A stretch of 64,000 nucleotides of DNA from Leclercia adecarboxylata (GTDB taxonomy: Bacteria > Pseudomonadota > Gammaproteobacteria > Enterobacterales > Enterobacteriaceae), in contig LR590464.1 in assembly GCA_901472455.1 (NCBI GenBank), forward strand, positions 3,596,001-3,660,000, read 5' to 3'. The notes below the pieces were generated by a model. That model was not told the origin of the DNA. It saw only the letters and a program-made list of their open reading frames with translations, and ran no database searches. This document shows positions 53,440 through 64,000 of this stretch, in pieces (position 1 is the first letter of the stretch; each line of letters begins with the position of its first letter). Both the position numbers and the translations under genes were made by a program.

Positions 53440-54610
53440 TTACACGGCCTTGACGGCGATAGCCTCGCCCTGCATACGTTTACGCAGCGTGCGCTTGGTA
53501 CGGTCGATAACATCACCGGCCAGCTGACCACAGGCAGCATCAATATCATCACCGCGGGTTTTACGCACAATAGTGGTAAAACCATACTCCATCAGCACCT
53601 TGGAGAAACGGTCGATACGGCTGTTCGAGCTACGGCCATACGGCGCGCCCGGGAACGGGTTTCCATGGGAATCAGGTTGATCTTGCACGGCGTATCTTTC
53701 AGCAGTGCCGCCAGCTCGTGCGCATGTTCGGTACCGTCGTTGACGTGATCCAGGCATGACGTACTCAATGGTGACGCGTCCCTGGTTGGCATTGGACTTC
53801 GAAATATAGCCACGAAACCGAGTTCAGGAAGGTCTCGATATTGTACTTTTTGTTGATCGGCACAATTTCGTCACGGATGGTATCGTTCGGCGCATGCAGA
53901 GAGATGGCCAGCGCGACGTCAATCATGTCGCCGAGCTTATCCAGCGCAGGCACAACACCTGAGGTGGAGAGGGTCACGCGACGTTTGGACAGGCCAAAAC
54001 CGAAGTCATCCAGCATGATTTCCATGGCTGGCACCACGTTGGTCAGGTTCAGCAGCGGCTCGCCCATCCCCATCATCACCACGTTGGTGATAGGACGGGT
54101 GCCGGTCACTTTTGCCGCGCCGACGATTTTCGCCGCACGCCAGACCTGGCCGATGATTTCCGAAACACGCAGGTTACGGTTAAAGCCCTGCTGCGCCGTG
54201 GAGCAGAACTTACACTCCAGCGCACAACCGACCTGGGAAGAGACGCACAGCGTGGCGCGGTCATCTTCCGGGATATAGACCGTTTCAACGCGCTGATCGC
54301 CGACGGCAATCGCCCATTTGATGGTGCCGTCAGCTGAACGCTGCTCTTCCACCACTTCCGGTGCGCGGATTTCAGCCACGTCTTTCAGCTTGTTACGCAG
54401 CACCTTGTTGATGTCAGTCATGTCATCAAAATTGTCGCTGCAATAGTGATACATCCATTTCATGACCTGGTCGGCACGAAACGGCTTCTCGCCCATCTCT
54501 TTGAAGAACTCGCGCATCTGCTGACGGTTCAGGTCCAGCAGGTTGATTTTTCCATTTTTATTTGGAACCGCAGGAATGGCGACTTCGGAGGTATTAACTA
54601 ATTCAGACAT
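53440..54610 (-). CDS. rlmN: Dual-specificity RNA methyltransferase RlmN (four frameshifts)
   Basis: Radical SAM enzyme making m2A2503 in 23S rRNA and m2A37 in some tRNAs. The SAM cluster is [11 protein letters not shown] (CxxxCxxC). Others are [20 protein letters not shown] and ISLHAPND; Cys residues near the C-terminus (ACGQLAGD) complete the mechanism. Extra bases near 53805, 53757, 53668 and 53662 split the C-terminal third over four frames. Undoing them gives 388 residues (384 in E. coli). Confidence 0.94.
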
Positions 54611-54654
54611 AATATATTCCGGCCTCGTTGTTACACGTTATGGCCCGTGGAGGG

Positions 54655-54698
54655 TTGAAAAGAAACGCCCCGGTAAGCAGTCTGCTCATCCGGGGCGT
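54655..54698 (-). terminator. Terminator between ndk and rlmN
   Basis: On the minus strand ACGCCCCGG / CCGGGGCGT enclose an inner AGCAG/CTGCT stem, followed by TTTCTTTTC. It follows ndk by about 80 bases. Confidence 0.75.
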
Positions 54699-54779
54699 TG
54701 CATTGTACAAAGTCTGGCGCAGGGATGCCACGTCTGCACGTGGCATTTACGAAAATAATGTGTAAACGAAACCGTTAGA

Positions 54780-55211
54780 TTAACGGGTACGTGGACACAC
54801 TTCGCCTTCTGCGAAGAAGAAAGCGATTTCACGCGCAGCAGATTCTACAGAGTCGGAACCGTGGGTGCCGTTCTCGGTGAAGCTGTCAGCGTAATCTGCG
54901 CGCAGAGTACCTGCCAGAGCGTTATCCGGGTTGGTTGCACCCAGCAGATCGCGGTGACGCTGAACGGCATTTTCGCCTTCCAGTACGGATACCACGATTG
55001 GGCCAGAGGTCATGAACTCAACCAGGCCGTCGAAGAATGGGCGACCTTCGTGCTCAGCATAGAAACCGCGAGCCTGCTCAACGGTCAGATGCAGCATTTT
55101 GGTGCCAACGATTTTGAACCCTGCCGCTTCAAAGCGAGCAAAGATGCTGCCAATAACGTTTTTTGCCACCGCGTTTGGTTTGATGATGGAAAAAGTACGT
55201 TCAATAGCCAT
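54780..55211 (-). CDS. ndk: Nucleoside diphosphate kinase
   Basis: Transfers the gamma-phosphate of ATP to NDPs through a phosphohistidine. Intact, 143 residues. Signature: [13 protein letters not shown] at the start and [12 protein letters not shown] with the active-site His117. The usual rlmN neighbour is downstream on the same strand. Confidence 0.97.
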   Translation of the reverse strand: MAIERTFSIIKPNAVAKNVIGSIFARFEAAGFKIVGTKMLHLTVEQARGFYAEHEGRPFFDGLVEFMTSGPIVVSVLEGENAVQRHRDLLGATNPDNALAGTLRADYADSFTENGTHGSDSVESAAREIAFFFAEGEVCPRTR

Positions 55212-55366
55212 GATTACCTCTGTGATTTGTTCTGTTGTTTTGCATTCATGCGTAAGATATGGCGCGGATTATAATGAGCATTAACGCCATTGCCTATGGA
55301 TGGATGTAACATTTTTTTAAAATAAGACGAGTTTTAACAACAGATCGTGGCTAAACCCTGTTTTAT

Positions 55367-57692
55367 TTACTGCAATGTAAAATCGACGGTGGCTATCTGC
55401 CCTGCCTCATCCATCACCAGCAGCTGGTAATCCCCTGTATTTTCAAGATGCAATGTATACGCCCGCCCCCTCACATTCAGCAGTTCACCATTGAGGAACC
55501 ACCAGCGCGCCCCCTCGCTTCCACTGGCCAGCAGGGGCAACGACACGCGCGCCTCACCGGGCACGCGCTTAATCACCGCCCCCTGGCGTATGCCTGAGAG
55601 GATTAGCGGTGCCGGGAAGGCCTGGCCGAGCGGTGGGCAGGCGGTTGATGCCGCCGGAATGCGCGCAGCCCGCCGTTCCGCCTGCGGCAGCCACGGCTCC
55701 AGCGGCAGCGGCCAGACGTCCAGCGTGTGTTGTCGCGCCTGCGGGCAGTCTGCCGCCACGCGTTGGCCGCTGTTATCCAGCCAGACAGGAAAACGAATAC
55801 CGCGGATGCCCTCCTGCTCCGGCAACAACAGCGTCGGAGGCTGACTCCCCTCCAGCAGCCAGGTGGAGAGGCGGCGCCGACAGTTGCTGTCCCCTTCAGG
55901 CAGAGACTGCCCCCCCGGCCAGCAAATGACGCCGCGGCTCACCGAGGCCGGGCGCGGATCCCGTGGCAGGCGCGCCTCATCCAGCGCCGAGCGCGATTGA
56001 AGCAGGTTATTAACCTGATTTAGCACCGGCACCGCGCTGGCAAAACCAAATTGCCCGGCCACCGGTGTGCCGTCCGGTCTGCCGGTCCAGATCCCGATCA
56101 CGTAGCGTGCATTCAGCCCTATCGCCCAGGCATCGCGATAGCCATAGCTGGTACCGGTTTTCACTGCCAGGGGCACCACCTGAGCCAAGGCGCTGTCCGG
56201 CAGCGGCTGCGCCTCGTTGGCCAGAATGCGGCGGATGATCCATGCCGCGCCAGGCGAGAGCAGAGGCCGCTCCAACAGCGGATCGTCCGGTTGCAGGCGC
56301 AGTTTCCCTGCCCGCCCCTTACGGGCAAAGGCGCTGTATGCGGCAGCGATATCTTCCAGACGCGCCCCGGCACCGCCCAGGATCAGGGACAGGTTCGGCT
56401 GAGCGCCCGCCGGAAGCAGCAGCGGTAATCCGGCGTTGCGCAGCATCCCGGCAAACTTCTTCGGCCCGTAGGCTTCCAGTACCTGTACGGCGGGCAGGTT
56501 CAGGGATCGCACCAGCGCTTCGCTCATGCTGATCGGGCCATGAAAACCGCTGTCAAAGTTGCCGGGCCGATAATCACCAGTGCGGCGCGGAACATCCTGC
56601 AGCAGTGAAGCCGGGTGGATCAGCCCGTCGTCCATCGCCAGGCCATAGACAAATGGCTTGAGCACCGATCCCGGAGATCGGATCGCCGAGATCATATCGA
56701 CATGGCTGAAACGGCTGTCGTCGTTGATGTCAACCGATCCCACCCAGCCGCGCACCTTCATATCGCTGTGATCGACCACGATCATCGCCAGCGAACTGCG
56801 GGGCGGCAAACGAGATTTCCAGTTCAGCGCCAGCTCCTCCAGTTGGCGCTGGAGTGTGGCGTCGAGGGTTGTCACCACTTTGGTGTCACGGCTTTTGCCG
56901 AGCATCATGCGCGAGAACAGCGGCGCCAGCTGTGGCATCTGCCGGGGAGCCAGCCATACCGGCTCTTCCTGCGACTCTGTTGCCTGCTGCGCGGGCCAGA
57001 CGCCCTGCGAGGCCATACGTTTGAGAACTTTGTTACGTGCTGCCTCGGCACGCTGCGGCCAGCGGTCTGGGCGCAAGCGGCTCGGGGCCTGCGGCAGAAC
57101 CGCAAGCAGCGCGGCTTCGGAGTAGCTCAGCTGTGCAGGCGCTTTTCCCAGATAGGCCCAACTGGCGGCCCCCACGCCCTGTAGCGTGCCGCCAAAAGGC
57201 GCACGATTCAGATAGAGGGTCAGGATTTCACGTTTGGAGAGGTGCCACTCCCAGCTGGAGCGCACGCCAGAGCTGACGCACCTTGCCGCCCACCGTGCGG
57301 GAATGGGGATCCAGCAGACGCGCCACCTGCATGGTCAACGTACTTCCGCCCGATATGACCTTTCCGGCGGTAAGATCCTGCCAGGCGGCACGCAGCACCG
57401 AGAACGGGTTTACGCCCGGATGGTCCCAGAACCAGCGATCTTCATACTGGATTAGGGCCTCAAGATAGCGCGGCGAGACCTCTTCGATAGTGACCGGATA
57501 GCGCCAGATACCGTCGCGATCGGCAAACCGCCACAGCGGAGTGCCGTTTTCATCCACCACCACCCGGGCAGGGTTGACCTCGTGCAGCGGCAGCGGCCAC
57601 AGGCGATCGGCTGCGATGACGCCAGCCCACAGCAGAAGTAACGCCCCCATCAGCCACAGCCAGCGGGAGCGTAGCCATTTCCGATACCGCAC
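55367..57692 (-). CDS. pbpC: Penicillin-binding protein 1C (one frameshift)
   Basis: Bifunctional peptidoglycan synthase-like protein: one N-terminal membrane segment, a GT51 transglycosylase (YEDRWFWDHPGVNPFSV, GGSTLTMQVARLL), a transpeptidase domain (RSPGSVLKPFVYG with the SxxK Ser; VKTGTSYGYRD) and a PBP1C C-terminal domain (BiPBP_C). An extra G near 57250 (CTGGGAGTGG) breaks the frame after RQLWRALQL. With the GTG at 57692, immediately after the yfhM stop, correction gives 774 residues (770 in E. coli); a TTG at 57707 is an alternative. It forms a pair with yfhM. Confidence 0.93.
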
Positions 57693-57693
57693 G

Positions 57694-60600
57694 TTACGGA
57701 ACAACAATCAGCGGGCCGCTGGCCGCACCTGTTGCCCGCCACTGCGGCACGTACATTGATTCCACCAGCGGTACAGGCACCGTATAGGTCCCCGGCGTGA
57801 CGGCGCGTGCCAGATAGACCAGCGTCACTGGCTGGTATTCATTCACCGGCACGGCGGCCACAAAGCGATCCGTCCCGGAACTCCATATGCTGAATATCGG
57901 CCTGTTGCATTTGGTTGAGCAGGTTTTGCACTTCACTCCCGCTCTCCTGCAGGCTGGCACTGCTGCTGGCGAGGTTCTGGTTTTCCAGTTCCAGGCCAGC
58001 GGGCAGTAAATCGACCACCAGCGCATCCGGCACATTCTGCGTGGCGGTAACTTCCAGCCAGACCAGCACCAGTTCACCGCTTTTCAAAGAAGAGAGCGAT
58101 TTACTGCTGCCGTCGGTGGCCAGGAACTGACGTTCAATTTTCAGCACATTAGCTGTAGGTTGCGGTGCCGATTGGCGGGTAGCCGCTGCTGTCCAGGCGC
58201 ACCCACAGCGGCGCAGTGCCGGTATTAGTGACCTGCAGGCAGCAAGTTGATCGGCATTCAGGTTTTGCACCTGGGCTTATTACCGCGCATCCCCTCCCCG
58301 CCAGGGGTGGTGGTCGCCTGCCAGTCACCCGCCAGCGTCTGGAGGGAACGACCCGCCAGGAACAGGGCATTGCTCTCCTGAGTCGAGAGCCAGCGCTGGC
58401 TGAACGCCTGCTGAGAGAGCGCGTTCAACAGCGTGTTCTGCGCATCTGGCAGCAGGTTGTACTCTTCCAGCAGACTGAGCATCATGCGTTATCACGCAGC
58501 GGACTACCGTAATCGGCCATCCAGGCCTGCGTCTCGCTGCGCGGCGTTTTGATTGCCAGATCCAACGCCTGCTGGCTGCGCGGCGCATCCCCCATCAGCT
58601 TCAGCGCCAGTCCCAGTTGCATTAGCGGCAGGCCCGATTTTGCTTGCGCATGACGCTCCCAAATTTCGCGCAATGCTCCGAGAGGCGCTTTCTGCTGGCG
58701 TGCCAGCACCAGCGCGGCATAGGCCTGGATGGCGAATTTGCTGGCCTGAGTATCCTCGCTGTAGCGAACCGCCATCATGCCCGGATCCTGCAGGTAGCGC
58801 AGAAGACGGCTGTTGGCATTGTTGATGACGTCAACCGGTACGCTGTAACCCTGCTCGCCCGCACGTACCAGGAAATCGGTGACGTAGGCGGTGAGCCAGT
58901 ACTCTTCTGGACCGTTTTTTATCCCAGAGGGCAAAACCGCCGTCGTTACGCTGCATCTGCAGCAGACGAGAGATGCCGATCTCAATGGCCGCGCGGCGCT
59001 TCTCGTCGCTGTCGCCCTTAATACCCAGCGCGCTTAGTTGGGCGGCATTGGTATAGAGCGACGGGAACAGGCCGCTGGCAGTCTGCTCCAGACAGCCATA
59101 CGGATAGGCCTGCAGCTCACGAATATAGCGGGCCAGATTGAGCGGCGGCGTGCCGCTGAGCAAAAGCTGCCCCTGTAATGTCACCGGTGAGAAATCAGCG
59201 AGGTGCTGTTCCGGTGCGTGCCAGCTTTCACCCGGCTTGAGCATCGTACCACTGTTGACCGTCTGTGCCGGGAACGCCGGACGCACGCCAATTTTCCAGC
59301 TTTTCTGTTGCGGAGCAAAGGTTTCACCCGGCAGCGTCAGTCCGCTCACCTGAGCGGCGATTTCGCCGTCGCCAAAGCCATCCAGCGCTCGCACCGGAAT
59401 AAACAGCGTTGAGCGTTCACCCGCCGCCAGCTGCACCGGCTGCGGCTGGGGTGCTTCCAGTGCCAGGTTGCCGCCAGCGGTCAACGCCACATTAAGGGTC
59501 TGCGGTTTATCAGTAAGGTTGGTCAGATCCAGCGTTAGCCTGGCGTTATCGCCGCTGGCGAGAAAACGCGGAGTATTCAGTTCGGTAATCACAGGGGCGG
59601 CAACCACAACTTTGCTTTCACTGCTGCCAAAGTCATCATCCGTCCAGGCCTGAGCCATCAGACGCAGTTCGCCGTTAAAGTCACCAATCGGTAGCGAAAC
59701 GGTCCCCTCGCCGTTGGCATCCAGTTCTACCGGCTGCGCCTGCTGGGCGATGATGGTGACATGATTTACCGGCGGTTTGCCGCCACGCTTAAGTTCATCG
59801 CCATCGCCACCAAAGCGCATTGACGCCAGGCGTCCCTGGCCCTTCAATGACCTGGCCATAGATATCGTAAATGTCTGCGCCATAGCGCTTCTGACCAAAG
59901 AACGCCTGCCAGGGATCGGGAGTGACATAATCGGTTATGTTCAGTACGCCACTGTCCACCGCCGAAACCAACACATTGATTTTTTGTGGGGTCGCCCCCT
60001 CTTTGACGCTGGCCTTCACCTTGACCGCCAGCGTCTGGTTCGGGCGCATTTTTTGTGGATTATCCAGCGTAATGCCCAGGCGGCGGCTCTCATCGCCCAT
60101 CGGCAGATGCAACAGGCCCACCGCCCGTTTTGGCGTAGCTGATTTGGATTTATCGCCAGGGCGCACCACCAGCGTGGAGAGATAGAGATCGTGACGTATC
60201 CAGGCTTTATCCACCGGGATGGTCATATCCAGCCCCTCGGCCGGCACGTCAATCTCCTTCCACCACAACGGCCCTTCGCTGGATTCGATCATTGCATAGC
60301 CTTTCCCTGCCGCCGGGGCAGCGATATGCAGTTTAATCGTATCGCCAGGGCGATAGGTCGGTTTGTCCAGCTTCATCGTCACCCGGTCCGGGCGGGCCGC
60401 CCCGGTGCCGTTACTGTTGTCCTGCCAGCTGTAACCTGCCCAGAAGCGCACACTGCTGACCGCTTCATCCGGGGCTTTCACCTCCAGACGATAGGAACCC
60501 CACTCTACCGGGAAGCTCACTTTTCCGGTCTCGTCGGCGGCCAGATCCAGCACCTGCTCGCCCTCGTTCAGGTCTTTTTGATCAAACTGGGACTGCCAGC

Positions 60601-62654
60601 CGTCACTCTCGGACCAGTTCCATGAGTAGTCGCGCCGCTCGCGGATCAGGCGCACCTGCAAGCCAGAGACCGCTTTTTTGCGCCACTGGCATCGCGTAAA
60701 CGATATCAAACCCAGCCTGGCTGTTCTCCTCGACAATCGGCTGATTGACGGTGGTATCGGTGCGATAGTCATAGACCGCTTTGCTGGCGAACTGCGGACG
60801 GATGCCCGGCAGTGTACTTGCGGGCCAGACGGCCTGCTCCGCGCGCCGTGTGACCGGACGCCCGCCGGACTCCAGCAGGCTGGCCTGCAAAAACAACCTG
60901 CAGCGGGGAGTGAGTCTCTTTCCACTGGCTGTCGCTGCTCACCTGTCCGCGTCCCTGGTCATCGAGGGTCAGGTGCACTTCATCAAGGCTGCGGCTCAGG
61001 TTCTCTTCGGCAATATCCCGAACTGGAAGCCCGGCAGTGCGGCCACGGCTTCCCGCAAGGGACGCAGGAAGAGCTGTCCTTGCAGGCTGTTGCCGTTGGC
61101 GGGTGCACCGTAGAGGTAATAACCCGTGACATTGAACGCAACAGGATCCTGCGGGGATACCGGCGTTTTTTGCCCGGCAATATTGAGCGCCATGCGCTCT
61201 GGCATAAAGTCTTCGACGTGGAAATCCCACATCTGATGTTGGCTGTCACCCGTACTGGCGCGAACATGCCACATCCCGGTTTGCGCGCCGCTCTCAAGCG
61301 GGTAGTCAAAGCGGTAAAGACCGTTTGCGGGCTGGCTGACCACCGTGCGCGCCACCTGCCCGTCCGGGCGTAGCACTTCCAGCTTCACCGGCTGGTCAGG
61401 GAGCGGTTTGCCGTCGCTGTCGCGCAGCAGACCGTTGAGGATCACCGTTTCACCCGGGCGATAGAGATCCCGCGGGCCCAAACATAAAGAACTGCTTGCT
61501 AAAGCCGGGCGCGCCGGAGATAGCAAACTCCGCCAGATCCAGCGCCGGAAGGGTGAGATCCAACAGGGTGGTCTGCCCCTCTTTGCGGGCGAGAAGCAGC
61601 GCGGCCTCTTTGTCCGTTTGCAGCATCGCATGGCCATCAGCGTTGCTGGTGGCCTGTGCCAGGGTCTGCCCTTTATTGTTGAGCAGCAGTACCTCAACAG
61701 CCGACTGTGTCGCGCCGTTCTCCCAGGCTCTGGGTAAAGATATCCAGACGGTTATGGTAGCGGTGGGCGGAAAGCCCAATATCGCTTAGGGTAAAGAGGG
61801 TCGCGGCGTTACTGTAGTTGTAATGCCCGGCCTGATTCATCACTGCGATATAGACCCCCGCCTGCTGTAACGGCTTGATATCCGCCAGCGGCAGCAGGAG
61901 TTTTCACGGGTATTGCGGGCCGGGTTAAGGTCAAAACGGCCGGTGTAGACCAGCTCCGCCATCTTCAGCAGGTTGTCGGATCCCAGTTGGTGAGGGAGTT
62001 GCGGTATTCCCACTGGCTGACAAAGGCGGCCAGTGACTCAGGTTTGACGCGATAGAAATTCACATCAACGTTGTTGACGTTCAGCGCCATCACCGGCAGC
62101 CCTTCCACCACCTTACCCGGCAGCAGCGAGCCGCGGCTGGCGAACCCGACGCTCGGTTCGATATCACGGGTGGTGATCGCTTTTTCGACCTCGCTGCCAA
62201 AGGTGTTTTTGTTCAGCGCCAGCAGGTCGCGCTCGACGGTGACCAGCAGCTCGAGGTTCGGTTCCAGATGACGCAGGCGTAGCTCTTTCAGGTTTGGCGC
62301 CAGCTCCCATGCCCCGTCAACCTTGCCGCTTTTTTTGTCCACCACATGCACCGTGCGACCGAAATCCTGGCTGGGATCCAGCGGGCACAGAGAAGGTGAG
62401 CACCAGCGCGGCGGCACCGTCCCAGCTGGATTCTGACGCATCCAGAAGGGTCAACGCTTTGCCCGCGCTTTGCGCCGCCAGCTTCTCCAGCGTGGCGTTG
62501 TCAGCTTTGCAGGTGCAGCAGCAGCGGTAGAGGTGGAAGCGGTCGCAGTGGCAGGTGCGACAGAACGGGTCTTATCGTCCTTTTCATCGCAACCGACAAG
62601 CGTGATGGTGGTAAGCAGCGCTACTGAAAGCGCGGCAAGGCGAAACGGTTTCAT
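57694..62654 (-). CDS. yfhM: Bacterial alpha-2-macroglobulin lipoprotein YfhM (at least twelve frameshifts)
   Basis: A large periplasmic lipoprotein (about 1,650 residues) that traps proteases by a thioester bait mechanism and is thought to work with PBP1C in envelope repair. The lipobox TLVGCDEK (Cys22) and the thioester motif YPYGCLEQTASG (CLEQ at 59083-59094) are both present, as are MG domains (MFGPRDLYRPGETVILNGLL is legible across one shift). The start MKPFRLAALS has AGGG 7 bases upstream. The translation hops among all three minus frames, with breaks near 62505, 62395, 61965, 61895, 61730, 61480, 61010, 60900, 60685, 59840, 58915, 58490, 58260, 58165 and 57875. Even so, the 4,961-base span is one base from E. 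coli's 1,653 codons plus stop. Confidence 0.93.
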
Positions 62655-62812
62655 CCTTTATCCCTGGCCTTGCGGGCCTGTTGGTCGTCGTCGGGTTATA
62701 AGTATTATGCGCAAGTTTCATTAATACAAAAGACCCGTTTTCGGATTTGGATAACGCCTCGCAAAATTTTGGTGCCAGATGATATCCCGCTGCTACGGCG
62801 ATCACAGCCTGT

Positions 62813-62830
62813 AAGGTTACATGTAACCTT
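62813..62830. promoter_or_regulatory. 18-bp perfect palindrome upstream of the PTS gene
   Basis: AAGGTTACATGTAACCTT is fully self-complementary and lies 114-131 bases before the PTS start, in the divergent yfhM/PTS region (62655-62943). Its length and symmetry suit a dimeric repressor, for example of the GntR or LacI type, but I do not recognise the site. Confidence 0.6.
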
Positions 62831-62943
62831 TAACGTCATTTGTTTTTAAAACAACGAGATAGCTGGCTAACTCCGCGTTTACCCTGCTAATTTTAACGCT
62901 ATGAGACGCACCCTGAGTGCGCGGTTCAATAAGAGAGAAAGAC

Positions 62944-64000
62944 ATGAAACGAGCCGTGAACGCCCTACAAAATTTCGGTAAATCGCTGTACGGACCGGTA
63001 CTCATCCTGCCTATTGTCGGTCTGTTCATCGGCCTTTGGTAACGTACTGGGTAACGGTGCTCTTGCCGGGTATCTGCCGTTCCTGGGCCATCCGCTGATC
63101 CAGAGTATCGGCCAGCTGATATCAAAATCTGCCGTCTCGGTGCTGGTGAACCTGGCGCTGGTGTTTGCCGTGGGGATCCCCATTGGTCTGGCGTCGCGAG
63201 ATAAAGGTTACGCGGCGCTGATTGGCCTGGTGACCTTTGTGGTGTTTATTAATGCCATGAACGTGACCCTGAATTTACAGGGCGCGCTGGCCCCTGCGGA
63301 TCAGATGAAAGCGGCCGGACAAAGCATGGTGCTGGGCGTAACAGGTGCTGGGAGATGGGCGTGTTTGCCGGGATCCTCACCGGGGCGCTGTCGGGCTACC
63401 TCTATAACAAATATTCCGGGGTGCAGTTTAACGGCGCGATGGCCATCTACTCGGGGCACTGCTTTCGTCGCCATTATTATGCTGCCGGTCTCTATGCTAC
63501 TGGGCGTGGTGATGAGCGAGCTGTGGCCGTTTGCCCAGAACGGGATAAGCGCCATGGCCTTAGCCATTAAAGGTTCCGGGGCGTTTGGCGTGGCGATTTA
63601 CGGCTTCCTTGAGCGCATCCTGGTGCCGACCGGCCTGCACCATCTGGTCTATACCCCGTTCCTTTACACCGAACTGGGCGGTACCCAGGAGGTCTGCGGC
63701 GCAACCTATCAGGGCGCACGTAATATCTACTTTGCCGAGATGGCCTGCCCGGAGGTGAAGCAGCTCAGCAGCACCGTGGTGTGGGATGCCCGTGGTATCA
63801 GCAAAATGTTTGGCCTGCCTGCCGCCGCGCTGGCGATGTACATGACGGCGAAACCGGAGCGTAAAGCCGCGGCGAAAGCGATTCTGATCCCGGCGGCGCT
63901 CACCTCTCTGCTGGTCGGCGTGACCGAGCCCATTGAATTCTCTTTCCTGTTCGTCGCCCCGCTGCTGTTTGTGGTGCACGCGGTGCTGACCGGGATCGGC
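62944..64000 (+). CDS. PTS EIIC permease, alpha-glucoside/maltose type (four frameshifts, cut by window end)
   Basis: Membrane component of a sugar phosphotransferase system of the glucose-glucoside superfamily. It begins MKRAVNALQNFGKSLYGPVL, and has FAVGIPIGLASRDKGYAALI, FLERILVPTGLHHLVYTPF, CGATYQGARNIYFAE and the conserved VGVTEPIEFSFLFVAPLL. This is nearest in pattern to GlvC/MalX-like permeases; the sugar is not certain. Extra bases near 63030, 63336, 63350 and 63462 break the frame. The gene continues past the window, so a fused EIIB domain and partner genes cannot be seen. Not at this locus in E. coli, where sseA lies beside yfhM. Confidence 0.82.

Noticed and set aside
57694..62654. 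yfhM as a decaying pseudogene
   Set aside because: Although the most fragmented gene, its span is one base from the E. coli length, its lipobox and CLEQ thioester are intact and the breaks are all single-base. Sequence error explains this better.

Overview
The window is chromosomal DNA of a gammaproteobacterium of the family Enterobacteriaceae. Gene content, order and protein sequence follow the Escherichia coli narQ-acrD-dapE-purC-dapA-upp-purMN-ppk-guaBA-xseA-der-hisS-ispG-ndk-pbpC-yfhM stretch almost gene for gene. The accessory genes (protealysin-like protease with emfourin, a POT transporter beside der, a PTS permease beside yfhM) point to an Enterobacter/Kosakonia/Leclercia/Lelliottia-type genus rather than Escherichia itself; I cannot name the species.

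Layout. 1-4.6 kb: 3' part of narQ and the RND pump acrD. 4.7-7.6 kb: the 19-codon ypfM, yffB, dapE, ypfN, ypfH. 7.7-16 kb: tmcA, ypfJ, purC, bamC, dapA, gcvR, bcp, perM. 16-24.4 kb: bepA, yfgD, hda (CTG start), uraA, upp, a solitary 6-phospho-beta-glucosidase, purMN. 24.5-31 kb: ppk-ppx behind a Pho box, the c-di-GMP phosphodiesterase pdeF, yfgG. 31-35.6 kb: accessory block 1 (LysR regulator, MFS pump, SDR, then three consecutive small exported proteins). 35.7-40.3 kb: guaBA and xseA. 40.3-46 kb: accessory block 2 (MFS pump, protealysin-emfourin, yfgJ, Gfo/Idh/MocA oxidoreductase, POT transporter). 46.2-62.7 kb: der, bamB, yfgM, hisS, ispG, rodZ, rlmN, ndk, pbpC, yfhM. 62.9 kb to the end: a PTS EIIC permease running off the edge.

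The core genes cover purine synthesis and salvage (purC, purMN, guaBA, upp, uraA; three PurR-type operators are visible), lysine/peptidoglycan precursor supply (dapA, dapE), envelope assembly and quality control (bamB, bamC, bepA, yfgM, pbpC, yfhM, rodZ), polyphosphate metabolism, and RNA/translation (hisS, rlmN, tmcA, der).

The main technical feature is dozens of single-base insertions or deletions in otherwise perfect housekeeping genes, including essential ones (dapE, hisS, ispG, bepA, guaAB). In case after case, undoing the visible indels restores the expected family length exactly. I therefore annotate each frameshifted gene over its full span as one gene with probable sequence errors, not as a pseudogene. 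No rRNA, tRNA, CRISPR array, insertion sequence or prophage was seen. The best candidates for something less described are the three-gene exported cassette at 34.1-35.6 kb, the protealysin-emfourin pair at 41.6-43.0 kb, and an 18-bp perfect palindrome in front of the PTS gene.
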